Origin: Sphingomonas sp. RIT328
GTDB lineage: Bacteria > Pseudomonadota > Alphaproteobacteria > Sphingomonadales > Sphingomonadaceae
Length of the DNA stretch: 64,000 nt
Direction: 5' to 3'
Assembly (NCBI RefSeq): GCF_000632225.1
Contig: NZ_JFYV01000017.1
Coordinates: forward strand, 1-64,000
The notes beneath the pieces are model-generated. The model was given only the letters and a program-made list of their open reading frames with translations. It searched no databases and was not told the DNA's origin. Positions 1 to 8,866 of the stretch are shown piece by piece; position 1 is the first letter of the stretch; each line of letters begins with the position of its first letter. The translations under genes and the position numbers were made by a program.

Positions 1-1225
1 GCTGCGGGGGGATGGGGACCGGGTGGTTCAGGTTTTGCGGCACTGAACGACGGACGGCGATCGGCACGTTGCCGTCGCGGATCTGTACGGCGATGCCGAT
101 GAGCAGATCATGGTGGAGCGGACCGGTGCGGATGCCGCCGGACAGGTCGCCGCGATAGACGAGGTTGGTGAAATCGTTGCCGCGCGTCCGCGCGACGGTG
201 ACGATCCCATCCCCGGTGAGCGGATCGTAGCGGCCGAACGACGAATAGGCCCGATCGCGCGTCAGATAGGAGCGCCCGATCGCGGCCGCGAGCCACCAGC
301 GCGGCGCGACATCATAGTTCACCCGCGCCAGCAAATTGGTTTCGCGACCCCGCGCCTGCATCCAGTCGGCGCCGAGGTTGCGGTGCGGTGACGACAGCGG
401 CGGCAGGACGATCCTGTCGTGCACCGCGGCCAGGCTGAATTCGGTCGGCTCGGTGACCGTCTTGGCGATATAGGCGGCGTCGACGAGAATCTGGACCGCG
501 TCCGTCGGCGTCCAGTCGAAGGCGAGCGTCGCGAAGCCGCGCTGGCCCTTGGTCCACCGGACCCCCGTCGCGACGAGGCCGGTGCCGCCGTTGATCCGGA
601 TGCCGACCGCGCCGGAGCGCCGGCCGACATCGCCGGTCAGGCCGATCGCGCCATAGGCGTTGCCGCTGATCGTGATGCGGGTGACGGGCGTCGTGCCCGC
701 GCGCGCGGTGACGAGATTGACGATGCCCGATGGCGTGGCAAATCCGTAATAGAGACCGGCCGCCCCTTTCAGCACCTCGACCCGGTCCATCGCCTCGACC
801 GGCTGTTCGATGACGTTGACCACCGGCAGCACGCCATTCCACCGCACGTTGGTGAAATTGTTGAGCGTGATGCCGCGTATCGCCAGATTGCTGTAGATGC
901 TGGTGTTGATCTGCGCCTGGCTGACGCCGGCGGTGTTGCGGACCGCATCGTTGAGCGACTGCGCCTGCTGGGCGTCGAGCAGGGGGCGGGTCAGCACCGA
1001 CACGGTCAACGGCGTGTCGATCAACCGTGCGTCGCGGAATGTGCCGGCCTGCACATAATCGGCGCCGAAGCTGTCGCGCCGATCGGCGGTGACGACGATA
1101 TCGTCACTGGCGCCATCCTCGGCGCGCTGCGCGATCGCTGCCGTCGGAAGCAGGCATCCGCTCGAGACGAGCGACATCGACAGCAGAAACGCCCGCGCCG
1201 AGCGGGCCTGCACGACAGCAACCAC
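1..1225 (-). CDS. TonB-dependent (siderophore-type) receptor, C-terminus cut by window edge
   Basis: This is an outer-membrane ligand-gated channel that would import ferric siderophores or a similar ligand using TonB energy. The reading frame is open from a GTG at 1225 to the left edge, about 408 codons. It shows a signal peptide ending near AAIAQ, a TonB-box-like DDIVVTA, and a plug domain with VRNTAGVSQ, LAIRGI and RVEVLKGAAGLYYG, followed by the start of the beta-barrel with alternating aromatic residues. I chose GTG 1225 because AGGGGG lies six bases upstream; a second in-frame GTG is at 1213. A Fur-like palindrome lies about 40 bp upstream, which fits iron control. The substrate cannot be told from this part, and most of the barrel lies outside the window. 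Confidence 0.87.
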   Translation of the reverse strand, partial: MVAVVQARSARAFLLSMSLVSSGCLLPTAAIAQRAEDGASDDIVVTADRRDSFGADYVQAGTFRDARLIDTPLTVSVLTRPLLDAQQAQSLNDAVRNTAGVSQAQINTSIYSNLAIRGITLNNFTNVRWNGVLPVVNVIEQPVEAMDRVEVLKGAAGLYYGFATPSGIVNLVTARAGTTPVTRITISGNAYGAIGLTGDVGRRSGAVGIRINGGTGLVATGVRWTKGQRGFATLAFDWTPTDAVQILVDAAYIAKTVTEPTEFSLAAVHDRIVLPPLSSPHRNLGADWMQARGRETNLLARVNYDVAPRWWLAAAIGRSYLTRDRAYSSFGRYDPLTGDGIVTVARTRGNDFTNLVYRGDLSGGIRTGPLHHDLLIGIAVQIRDGNVPIAVRRSVPQNLNHPVPIPPQ

Positions 1226-1263
1226 GATGATCCCCCTGTTCAGGTCATCATCGATGCCAGTGA

Positions 1264-1278
1264 TGCAAATGACTTGCA
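1264..1278. promoter_or_regulatory. Fur-box-like inverted repeat upstream of the TonB receptor
   Basis: TGCAAATGACTTGCA reads TGCAA-N5-TTGCA, with one mismatch to a perfect palindrome. A further TTGCA half-site follows at 1283-1287. It lies 39 bp upstream of the receptor start. Sites of the TGCAAAT-N-ATTTGCA type are what I recall for alphaproteobacterial Fur/Mur proteins, so iron-dependent repression is the likely role. Binding is inferred from position and symmetry only. Confidence 0.5.
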
Positions 1279-1430
1279 ATAGCTTGCAGGAAAGGGCTGG
1301 ATCATCAGGAGGTTGGCGCCGGGGTCGGTCGCGCCGCCATGCGCGTGCGGGCCTTCATGCGCGAATCGGCCCCTCGTCACCGCAGGCGCCGGTCCGGTCG
1401 GACGGGGGGGCGGGTGCCCTCCCGGCGCGC

Positions 1431-1985
1431 CTACAGCTTCGGCAAGGTCACGCCGCGCTGGCCCATATATTTGCCCGCCCGGTCGGCGTAGCTGATCTCG
1501 CACGGCTCGTTGCCTTGCAGGAACAGGAACTGGCAGGCGCCCTCATTGGCGTAGATCTTGGCAGGCAGCGGCGTCGTGTTGGAGAATTCGAGCGTGACGT
1601 GCCCCTCCCAGCCGGGCTCGAGCGGCGTCACGTTGACGATGATGCCGCAGCGCGCATAGGTCGACTTGCCGAGGCAGATGACCAGCACGTCGCGCGGCAC
1701 GCGGAAATATTCCACCGTGCGGGCGAGCGCGAAGCTGTTGGGTGGGATGATGCACACGTCGGTCTTGCGATCGACGAAGCTGTTGGCGGCAAAGTCCTTC
1801 GGGTCGACCAGGGCATTGTCGACATTGGTGAAGATCTTGAATTCGTCGGCGACGCGGGCGTCATAGCCATAGGAGGACAGGCCGTAGCTGATGCAGCCCT
1901 CGCGGCGCTGGCTCTCGACGAACGGTTCGATCATCCGCTGCTCGCGCGCGGCGTCGCGGATCCAGCGATCGGACAAGACGGACAT
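1431..1985 (-). CDS. dcd: dCTP deaminase
   Basis: Converts dCTP to dUTP and ammonia in the cytoplasm, feeding dTMP synthesis through dUTPase. The product is 184 aa, the usual length for the family. It carries the conserved motifs [13 protein letters not shown] near the N-terminus, the central GKSTYARCG, the substrate-binding [14 protein letters not shown] with the catalytic glutamate, and the C-terminal GKYMGQRG. The frame is open further upstream, but ATG 1985 has AAGGGAA just before it and begins with MSVLSDRWI as in homologues, so longer starts are rejected. It lies alone between the receptor gene on the same strand and the oppositely oriented Nudix gene. Identification is secure. Confidence 0.97.
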   Translation of the reverse strand: MSVLSDRWIRDAAREQRMIEPFVESQRREGCISYGLSSYGYDARVADEFKIFTNVDNALVDPKDFAANSFVDRKTDVCIIPPNSFALARTVEYFRVPRDVLVICLGKSTYARCGIIVNVTPLEPGWEGHVTLEFSNTTPLPAKIYANEGACQFLFLQGNEPCEISYADRAGKYMGQRGVTLPKL

Positions 1986-2072
1986 AGGCTTCCCTTCGAT
2001 CCGCCTCTTTGCCGGTTCGCCGGCATCGCGCAAGCGTTGGTCGCAGGCGCCGCGACCGGCTATGGCGGGGCG

Positions 2073-2534
2073 ATGCGCCCGCTCATCGATCTCGGCTATC
2101 GCCTGCGCCGCCGCATGCTCGCGCTGCTGCGCTGGCGGACGCGCGGGGTCAAGGTGATGGCGTTCGATCCGGCGGGGCGGCTGCTGCTCGTGCGCCACCG
2201 TTACGGGCGGTCCGATTGGTGGATGCTGCCGGGCGGCGGCATCGGTCGTCGCGAATCCCCCGCCGATGCGGCGGTGCGCGAGCTGGCGGAGGAGACCGGC
2301 TGCACGCTCGACGCGCCGACCGCGATCGGCCGGTTCGAGGCGCGGCAGGAGGGGCGGCGCGATACCGTCTTCCTATTCCGCGGAACGACGCGGGACGCGC
2401 CGGTGGCCGATGGCGTCGAACTGGTCGAGGCGCGGCTGTTCGCGCTCGACGATCTGCCGGCGGCGGTGTCGCCGGCGACGGCGCGACGGATCGCCGAATA
2501 TCGCGGCACCGCGGCGGCCGATGGCCGCTGGTAG
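2073..2534 (+). CDS. Nudix hydrolase
   Basis: A 153-aa hydrolase of nucleoside-diphosphate-linked compounds; the exact substrate is not predictable. The Nudix box is intact at about residues 50-72: GGIGRRES, then RELAEETGC, matching GX5EX7REUXEEXGU, so the metal-binding glutamates are present. The N-terminal stretch [15 protein letters not shown] is basic and amphipathic, as in small Nudix proteins of the MutT/NUDIX-type NTP hydrolases. ATG 2073 is chosen because the sequence upstream has no family similarity. The gene is divergent from dcd, with 87 bp between the starts, and is followed by an ABM monooxygenase gene 57 bp downstream. Confidence 0.9.
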   Translation: MRPLIDLGYRLRRRMLALLRWRTRGVKVMAFDPAGRLLLVRHRYGRSDWWMLPGGGIGRRESPADAAVRELAEETGCTLDAPTAIGRFEARQEGRRDTVFLFRGTTRDAPVADGVELVEARLFALDDLPAAVSPATARRIAEYRGTAAADGRW

Positions 2535-2591
2535 GCTTGCCGCGACGTGCCGCCGCTCCCAGTTGGGGGCGACACGATAAGGATTAGCGGC

Positions 2592-2891
2592 ATGGCCATC
2601 AAAGTGATCGCATTCGTCTCGATAAATCCCGGCGCGGAGGAGGCGTTCGTCGCGGCGGCGCGCGTCTGTGTCGCGGCGTCGCGGGTCGAGCCGGGCACGC
2701 TCCATTACGAGCTGTGGCGCGAGACCGAGGGCGCACGGCGGTTCGTCTTCAACGAACTCTATGCCGATCAGGCGGCGGTCGACGCGCATATGCGATCGGA
2801 TCATTTCAAGGCGTTCGGCCTCGCCGCGCGCGATCTGGCGACGGCACGGCCAGAGATCATCGTGACCGAGGCGGTCGACGTCGCCGGCTGA
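2592..2891 (+). CDS. ABM-family (putative quinol) monooxygenase
   Basis: A 99-aa protein of the antibiotic-biosynthesis-monooxygenase fold, which is a dimeric ferredoxin-like alpha/beta barrel. Typical signatures are visible: an N-terminal beta strand IKVIAFVSINPG, the central EPGTLHYELWRE, then FVFNELYADQAAVDAHMRSDHF, which resembles the YgiN group. That group oxidises quinols or similar small aromatic compounds without a cofactor, but function within this fold varies widely. ATG 2592 has AAGGA about 10 bases upstream. It probably forms a unit with the Nudix gene upstream or the FAD-dependent dehydrogenase that starts 51 bp downstream. No pathway can be assigned. Confidence 0.82.
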   Translation: MAIKVIAFVSINPGAEEAFVAAARVCVAASRVEPGTLHYELWRETEGARRFVFNELYADQAAVDAHMRSDHFKAFGLAARDLATARPEIIVTEAVDVAG

Positions 2892-2942
2892 CCCGGCGCG
2901 CGCACGGGTGGCTGGCGGGCGCGAAATCGGCTAAGGCGGGTC

Positions 2943-4589
2943 ATGCTCCGCATCACCGAATTGAAGCTGCCGCTCAACCATCCGGAGGAGGCGCTGGCCG
3001 CGGCGATCCGCAACCGGCTGCGCATCACGCCGCGCGACCTCGTCCGCTATACCGTCGCGCGGCGCGCGCACGACGCGCGCGACAAGATGGACATCCACTT
3101 CGTCTATTCGATCGACGTGACGGTCAAGAACGAGGCGGCGGTGCTCGCCCGGTTCAAGCGCGACCGCCACGTCAACCCGACGCCGGACACCGGCTATCGC
3201 TTCGTCGCCAAGGCCCCGGCGGGCTATGCCGGGCCGCGTCCGGTGGTGGTCGGGGCGGGGCCGTGCGGGCTCTTCGCCGGGCTGATCCTCGCGCAGATGG
3301 GCTTCCGGCCGATCATCCTCGATCGCGGCAAGGTGGTGCGCGAGCGGACAAAGGACACCTGGGGCCTATGGCGGCGTAGCGAACTCAATCCCGAATCGAA
3401 CGTCCAGTTCGGCGAGGGCGGCGCCGGTACCTTCTCCGACGGCAAATTATGGAGTCAGATCAAGGATCCACGCCATCTCGGCCGCAAGGTGCTGAGCGAG
3501 TTCGTCAAGGCCGGCGCGCCCGAGGAGATCCTCACCGAGGCGCATCCGCATATCGGCACCTTCCGCCTGGTGACGATGGTCGAGAGCATGCGCGCGACGG
3601 TCGAGGCGCTCGGTGGCGAATATCGCTTCGAACGCCGGGTCGACGATATCGATGTGGCGACCGGGGCGGACGGCAGCCGCCGCCTCGCCGCGCTCCACCT
3701 CAGCACCGGCGAGCGGCTGGCGACCGACGGGCCGGTGGTGCTCGCGCTCGGGCATAGCGCGCGGGATACGTTCGCGATGCTGCATGCGCGCGGCGTCTTC
3801 CTCGAAGCCAAGCCCTTTTCGATCGGCGTGCGGATCGAACATCCGCAAAGCTGGATCGACGAGGCGCGGTTCGGGCCGTGCGCCGGCCATCCCGATCTCG
3901 GCGCGGCGGCGTACAGCCTGTCGCACCACTGCAAGAACGGGCGCACCGTCTACAGCTTCTGCATGTGCCCGGGCGGCACCGTCGTCGCCGCAACCTCGGA
4001 GCCGGGGCGGGTCGCGACCAACGGCATGAGCCAATATTCGCGCAACGAGCGCAACGCCAATTCGGGGATCGTCGTCGGCATCGATCCGGCGCGCGACTAT
4101 CCCGGCGATCCGCTCGCCGGCATCGCGCTGCAACGGCAGCTCGAGACGCGCGCGTTCGAGGCGGGCGGCGGCGCCTATCGCGCGCCGGCGCAGCGGCTCG
4201 GCGACTTCCTCGCCGGCCGGCCGTCGACGCGGCTCGGCAGCGTCATCCCCTCCTATCGCCCCGGCGTGACGATGACCGATCTCGCCGAGGTGCTGCCCGA
4301 CTTCGCGGTCACCGCGATGCGCGAGGCGCTGGTCGCCTTCGGCCAGCAGATCCCCGGCTACGACCATCCCGATGCGGTGATGACCGGGGTCGAGACGCGC
4401 ACCTCGTCGCCGCTGCGCATCACCCGTGGCGACGATTTCCAGAGCGTCAACACCGCCGGCCTGTTCCCGGCGGGCGAGGGGGCAGGCTATGCCGGCGGCA
4501 TCCTCTCCGCCGCGGTCGACGGCATCAAGATCGCCGAGGCGGTGGCGCGCGAGCTGGTCGGCCGGCCGGTGCTGGCGGATGCGGCCTGA
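2943..4589 (+). CDS. FAD-dependent dehydrogenase (COG2509-type)
   Basis: A 548-aa flavoprotein of the uncharacterised FAD-dependent dehydrogenase family. Residues 1-95 form the N-terminal alpha/beta domain typical of this family. The dinucleotide-binding motif GAGPCG lies at 104-109, followed by the acidic residue ending the second strand (ILDRG). Further marks are GEGGAGTFSDGKL, with the S-D-G-K pattern near 155-165, and the C-terminal FAD-contact region GLFPAGEGAGYAGGI near 510. The substrate is unknown for the whole family. It is the last gene before a 574-bp gap that contains a composite repeat. No terminator with a T-run was seen. Confidence 0.88.
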   Translation: MLRITELKLPLNHPEEALAAAIRNRLRITPRDLVRYTVARRAHDARDKMDIHFVYSIDVTVKNEAAVLARFKRDRHVNPTPDTGYRFVAKAPAGYAGPRPVVVGAGPCGLFAGLILAQMGFRPIILDRGKVVRERTKDTWGLWRRSELNPESNVQFGEGGAGTFSDGKLWSQIKDPRHLGRKVLSEFVKAGAPEEILTEAHPHIGTFRLVTMVESMRATVEALGGEYRFERRVDDIDVATGADGSRRLAALHLSTGERLATDGPVVLALGHSARDTFAMLHARGVFLEAKPFSIGVRIEHPQSWIDEARFGPCAGHPDLGAAAYSLSHHCKNGRTVYSFCMCPGGTVVAATSEPGRVATNGMSQYSRNERNANSGIVVGIDPARDYPGDPLAGIALQRQLETRAFEAGGGAYRAPAQRLGDFLAGRPSTRLGSVIPSYRPGVTMTDLAEVLPDFAVTAMREALVAFGQQIPGYDHPDAVMTGVETRTSSPLRITRGDDFQSVNTAGLFPAGEGAGYAGGILSAAVDGIKIAEAVARELVGRPVLADAA

Positions 4590-4734
4590 GGGGGCGGGGG
4601 CTCGCTAGGAAAGAAGGTGTATTCGCGCGGAGGCGCGGAGCTTCGCGTAGCTGCCGCCGGCACCTGACGCAGTTGAGCAAGCCGTCCTCGTTCAAGACTT
4701 CCGCAAAAGGCGCTACGCGTGCCGCACACACCAG

Positions 4735-4982
4735 TATTCCCGCGCAGGCGAGACCCCTGCGAAAGTTTCGAAACCGCCGCGGCGAAGGCCGCGGCCCAGT
4801 TTGGAGGCCTTTGTAACTAATTGCAAAGCTTCACCAAACTGGACCCCGGCCTGCGCCGGGGTGGTACGTGGGCAGGTCGGGTTGCTACTTTCGCAGAGGT
4901 CTCGCGCAGGCGGGAATCCAGTGCCGAGCAGAACAGTGGCCGGAGACAAGAAACTGGGCTCCCGCTTTCGCGGGAGCACTGG
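4735..4982 (+). repeat. MITE-like composite palindromic repeat, copy A (in gap 4590-5163)
   Basis: The 574-bp gap between the dehydrogenase and TetR genes has no convincing gene. It holds a composite element whose outer arms (TATTCCCGCGCAGGCGAGAC at 4735, and its imperfect reverse complement ending at 4918) enclose further inverted GC-rich blocks around a short AT-richer centre near 4810-4825. A tail module at 4919-4982 ends in the hairpin CTCCCGCTTTCGCGGGAG. A full second copy lies in inverted orientation at 35523-35790. There is no transposase inside, so it looks like a non-autonomous palindromic element. Confidence 0.85.
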
Positions 4983-5163
4983 CTACTCTTGGGTGCGTCG
5001 GCGCGGTCTGGCGGCGACGTTCGTATCTGCGCACCGGCGGTTGAGCGGAGGCGGCATCTTCGCTCCCGCCGACCCTTGCCTTGGCCTGTCCCCCGCCCGG
5101 CCGAGAAAGGTTGCAGTCCGCAACGCCTTGTATGGGACGCCCGCGAGTTCTATACTGAGCGAT

Positions 5164-5796
5164 ATGGAAAGCATGACCCTGTCGCATGACGACGCGCCGG
5201 TGCCCGCCAAGGGCCGCCCGCGCGAGTTCTGCACCGACACTGCGCTCGCCGCGGCGTTGCGCGTGTTCTGGAGCAAGGGCTATGAGGGCGCGTCGCTCGC
5301 CGATCTGACCGAGGCGATGGGGATCACCCGGCCGAGCCTCTACGCCGCCTTCGGCAATAAGGAAGCCTTGTTCAACAAGGCGCTCGATCTCTACGAGGCG
5401 GAAAAGCTCGCCTATGTCCGGCAGGCGCTCGACCAGCCGACCGCGCGCGGCGTCGCCGAGACGATCCTGCGCGGTGCGCTCGCCCTGCAGACCGGGCAGA
5501 GCGGCGATCCCAAGGGCTGTCTCGGCGTGATCAGTGCGATGCCGTGCGGCGCGGAGGCCGATTCGATCAAGGCGCATGTCAGTGCGCGCCGTGCCTCGTC
5601 GCATGCGGCGCTGATCGAGCGGTTCGATCGCGCCAAGGCGGAGGGCGACCTGCCGCCGCATGTCGACGCCACCGGGCTGACCTGCTGCCTCTACGCGCTG
5701 TTGCAGGGCATGGCGGTGCAGGCCGGATCGGGCGCGAGCCGTACCGATCTCGAGCGGCTGGTTGATACCAGCCTGACGATCTGGCCCAGCCGCTAG
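5164..5796 (+). CDS. TetR/AcrR-family transcriptional regulator
   Basis: A 210-aa repressor-type protein. The N-terminal helix-turn-helix spans about residues 18-65: KGRPREF, ALRVFWSKGYEGASLADLTEAMGI, then the recognition helix TRPSLYAAFGNKEALF. The C-terminal ligand domain contains GDPKGCLGVISAMPCG, a pattern seen in the TetR subgroup with a conserved GCL core. Two in-frame ATGs occur, at 5164 and 5173, and neither has a strong ribosome-binding site, so the start is uncertain by three codons. Its 3' end overlaps the probable extended 5' end of the dctB-like gene, so the two may be co-transcribed. The ligand is unknown. Confidence 0.87.
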   Translation: MESMTLSHDDAPVPAKGRPREFCTDTALAAALRVFWSKGYEGASLADLTEAMGITRPSLYAAFGNKEALFNKALDLYEAEKLAYVRQALDQPTARGVAETILRGALALQTGQSGDPKGCLGVISAMPCGAEADSIKAHVSARRASSHAALIERFDRAKAEGDLPPHVDATGLTCCLYALLQGMAVQAGSGASRTDLERLVDTSLTIWPSR

Positions 5797-5846
5797 GCCG
5801 GCTGCGGCGGCTGGCGTGGCTGCCGCTGCTCGCCGGGCTGATCGCG

Positions 5847-7556
5847 GTGATGATCCTCGCCGGCACGCGCTGGGCGGAGACGACCGCGCGGACGGCGGCG
5901 GATCGCGAGGCGCTGACGCTGGCGCGCACCCATGCCGGCCTGCTGACCAGCGAGTTGCAGAAATTCCGGCTGCTGCCGCTGGTGCTCGCCGAATATCCCG
6001 ACGTGCCGGTCGCGCTCGCCGGCGATGCCGCGGCGCTGCGGCGGCTCGACGCGACGCTCGAACTGCTCGCGACCCGCACCGATGCCGCCGCGCTCTATGC
6101 GATCGATGCGCGCGGCCGTGCGGTGGCGGCGAGCAACTGGCGCAGCCAGGCGAGCTTCGTCGGCCAGGATTATACCTTCCGCCGCTATTTCACCGAGGCG
6201 ATGGCGCGCGGCACGTCGGAGCTGTTCGCGCTCGGTACGGTGAGCGGGCGGCCCGGCCTGTATCTCGCGCGGCGGATCGATCGCGGCGGGCGGGCGCTGG
6301 GGGTGATTGTCGTCAAGGTCGAATTCGACCGGCTCGAGCGCGAATGGGCGCAGTCGCCCGGCGCGACGATCCTGACCGATCCGCGCGGCCTGATCCTCGT
6401 CACCAGCGTGCCGGCGTGGCGCTTCCATCCGATCCGACCGCTCGACGCGGCGCGCCGCGCCCGGCTGATCCGCTCGCGCCAGTTCGGCGCGGCGCCGCCG
6501 TTCACCCCCGCCTTCGCGATCGACGGGCGCGACGTCCGCGCGATCCGCGACGCGCGGCCGCTCCGCTACCGCAGCGCCAGCGTCGCCGCGCCGCTCGATG
6601 GCGGGACGGTGTCGCATCTGACCCCGCTGCGTCCGGCGCTTGCGGGCGCGCGGACGCAGGCGGCGCTTGGCGGGCTGGTGCTGCTGCTCGTCGTCGCTGT
6701 CGCGGGCGGGATCGCGTGGCGCGGCGCCGACCGCCGCCGGTCGCAGACCCAGGCGCGCGAATCGCTCGAACGCGCGGTGGTGCAGCGCACGCGCGAGCTG
6801 CGCGAGGCGAATGCCCGGCTGATCGTCGAATCGCAGGAGCGCGCCGAGGCGGACCGCCGCTTCCGCGCCGCACGCGAGGAGCTGGCGCAGGCCAACCGGT
6901 TGGGCTCGCTCGGCCAGATCACCGCCGGCGTCGCGCATGAGATCAACCAGCCGCTCGCCGCGATCCGGACCTTCGCGGAGAATGGCGCGACCCTGCTCGA
7001 CCGGGGCGCGGCCGATGCGGCGCGCGACACGCTCGGCCGGATCGTCGCGCTGACCGACCGGATCGCGACGATCACCGGCGAGCTGCGCGCCTTCGCCCGC
7101 CGCCGCACGCCGTCGCGCGGCGCGCCGACACTGGGCGCGGCGATCGAGGGGACGCTGTTGCTGATCGGCGAGCGCGCGCGCGGCATCGTCGTCGACACCG
7201 TCGCCGCAGAGCTGCGCGACGCGCGCGTCGTCGGCGATCGCATCCGGCTCGAACAGATTCTCGTCAACGTCATCGGCAATGCGCTCGATGCGGTCGCCGG
7301 ATGCGACCAGCCCGAGGTGCGGATCGCGGCCAGCGCGACCGCGGAGACGCTGACGGTGCGCATCGCCGACACCGGCCCCGGTATCGATCCCGCCATCGCC
7401 GACACGGTGTTCGAACCCTTCGCCTCCGCCAAGCCGGAGGGACTCGGCCTGGGGCTGGCGATCGCGCGCGACATCGCGCGCGAATTCGGTGGCGAGCTGA
7501 CCGTCGCACCGGACGGGCCGGGCGCGACCTTCCTGCTGACGTTGCGGCGCGCATGA
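5847..7556 (+). CDS. dctB: DctB-type sensor histidine kinase
   Basis: A membrane histidine kinase that in DctB relatives senses C4-dicarboxylates in the periplasm. It has an N-terminal membrane segment, a periplasmic sensor of about 250 residues with FVGQDYTFRRYF (typical of double-Cache sensors), and a second membrane segment (LGGLVLLLVVAVAGGIAW, about 272-289). A coiled-coil linker follows, then the H-box HEINQPLAAIRTF (His about 364), the N-box NVIGNALDAV, and DTGPGID / GLGLGLAI. GTG 5847 is the first standard start, but it falls inside the first membrane helix, so translation probably begins upstream, possibly at CTG 5781. The stop overlaps the dctD start (ATGA). No transporter gene lies nearby. 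Confidence 0.88.
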   Translation: MMILAGTRWAETTARTAADREALTLARTHAGLLTSELQKFRLLPLVLAEYPDVPVALAGDAAALRRLDATLELLATRTDAAALYAIDARGRAVAASNWRSQASFVGQDYTFRRYFTEAMARGTSELFALGTVSGRPGLYLARRIDRGGRALGVIVVKVEFDRLEREWAQSPGATILTDPRGLILVTSVPAWRFHPIRPLDAARRARLIRSRQFGAAPPFTPAFAIDGRDVRAIRDARPLRYRSASVAAPLDGGTVSHLTPLRPALAGARTQAALGGLVLLLVVAVAGGIAWRGADRRRSQTQARESLERAVVQRTRELREANARLIVESQERAEADRRFRAAREELAQANRLGSLGQITAGVAHEINQPLAAIRTFAENGATLLDRGAADAARDTLGRIVALTDRIATITGELRAFARRRTPSRGAPTLGAAIEGTLLLIGERARGIVVDTVAAELRDARVVGDRIRLEQILVNVIGNALDAVAGCDQPEVRIAASATAETLTVRIADTGPGIDPAIADTVFEPFASAKPEGLGLGLAIARDIAREFGGELTVAPDGPGATFLLTLRRA

Positions 7557-8866
7557 GCGGGCAGGTGATGTTCGTCGAGGACGACGAGGCGCTGCGCTTC
7601 GCGACCGTGCAGGCGCTGGAGCTGGCCGGGCTGACCGTCCGCGCCTTCGCCGGGGCGGAGGCGGCGCTCGCCGCGCTGCCCGCCGATTTCGACGGCGTCA
7701 TCGTCTCCGATATCCGCATGCCGCGCATCGACGGGCTGCAATTGCTTGCCCGGCTGCGCGCGATCGACGCCGATCTGCCGGTGATCCTCGTCACCGGTCA
7801 TGGCGATGTGCCGATGGCGGTGGCGGCGTTGCGCGACGGCGCGTTCGACTTCCTCACCAAGCCGTTCGCCACCGACCACCTCGTCGCGACGATCGGCCGG
7901 GCGCTGGAGCGGCGCGCGCTGGTGATCGAGAACCGGCGGCTGCGCGCCGCGCTCGATGCCGGCGACGACCATCCGCTGATCGGCGACAGCGCCGCGATCG
8001 TCCGGCTGCGCGCGACGATCGCGCGGCTCGCCGCCGCCGATCTCGACGTGCTGGTCGAAGGCGAGACCGGCACCGGCAAGGAACTGGCCGCGGTGCTGCT
8101 CCACCGGCTTGGCCCCCGGCGCGGCCGGCCGTTCGTCGCGGTCGATTGCAGCGCCTTGGGTGAGGAAGGGGCGGCCGATCTGTTCGGCCATGCCGCCGAC
8201 AGCGTCGCGCACACCCGGCTGTCGCGCACCGGCGCGATCGCGGCGTCGAGCGGCGGCACTTTGCTGCTCGACGCGGTCGACGCGCTGTCGCCGGCGATCC
8301 AGGCGGCGCTGACCCGCGTCATTGAGGAGCGCGAGGTGCAGCCGATCGGCGCGGAGCGGGCGGAGGCGGTGCAGCTGCGCGTCGTCGCGACCAGCCGCGA
8401 CGACCTCGCGCAGGCGGTCGCGGCGGGGCAGTTCCGGGCCGACCTCTACCATCGGCTGGCGATGACGCGGATCGCGTTGCCGCCGCTGCGCGAGCGCGAA
8501 CATGACCGGCTGCTGCTGTTCGTCGCCTTCGTCGATCAGGCGCGCGAGGCGCTGGCGCGACCCGATTATGCGATCGGCGAGGCGGAGCGGCAGCATGTCC
8601 TGTCGCATGGCTGGCCGGGCAACGTCCGCGAATTGCGCAACTATGCCTATGCCTGCGTGCTCGCCGCGGAGGATCGGCCGGACAGCGCCCCGCAGGACCT
8701 GCCGAGCCAGGTCGCCGAATTCGAGACGCGCGTCATCGTCGATGCGTTGCGCGCGAGCGGCGGCAATGTCGTCAGGGCCGTCGAACTGCTCGGCGTGCCG
8801 CGCAAGACGCTCTACTATAAGCTGGCGCGCTACGGCATCGATCCCGATGCCTTCCGCCGGGCGTGA
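7553..8866 (+). CDS. dctD: DctD-like response regulator with degenerate AAA+ domain
   Basis: A 437-aa NtrC-class regulator partnered with the DctB-type kinase; the start overlaps the kinase stop. The receiver domain (1-120) has phospho-acceptor Asp53 in SDIRMP and Lys103 in LTKPF. The AAA+ domain has an intact Walker A, GETGTGKE (170-177). The loop that should read GAFTGA reads SVAHTR (217-222), and the Walker B region is LLLDAVDAL, so the usual acid after Asp240 is alanine. A Fis-type HTH closes the protein (SGGNVVRAVELLGVPRKTL). GAFTGA contacts sigma-54, so this regulator probably does not open sigma-54 promoters in the normal way and may work with sigma-70 or as a repressor. Confidence 0.87.
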   Translation: MSGQVMFVEDDEALRFATVQALELAGLTVRAFAGAEAALAALPADFDGVIVSDIRMPRIDGLQLLARLRAIDADLPVILVTGHGDVPMAVAALRDGAFDFLTKPFATDHLVATIGRALERRALVIENRRLRAALDAGDDHPLIGDSAAIVRLRATIARLAAADLDVLVEGETGTGKELAAVLLHRLGPRRGRPFVAVDCSALGEEGAADLFGHAADSVAHTRLSRTGAIAASSGGTLLLDAVDALSPAIQAALTRVIEEREVQPIGAERAEAVQLRVVATSRDDLAQAVAAGQFRADLYHRLAMTRIALPPLREREHDRLLLFVAFVDQAREALARPDYAIGEAERQHVLSHGWPGNVRELRNYAYACVLAAEDRPDSAPQDLPSQVAEFETRVIVDALRASGGNVVRAVELLGVPRKTLYYKLARYGIDPDAFRRA

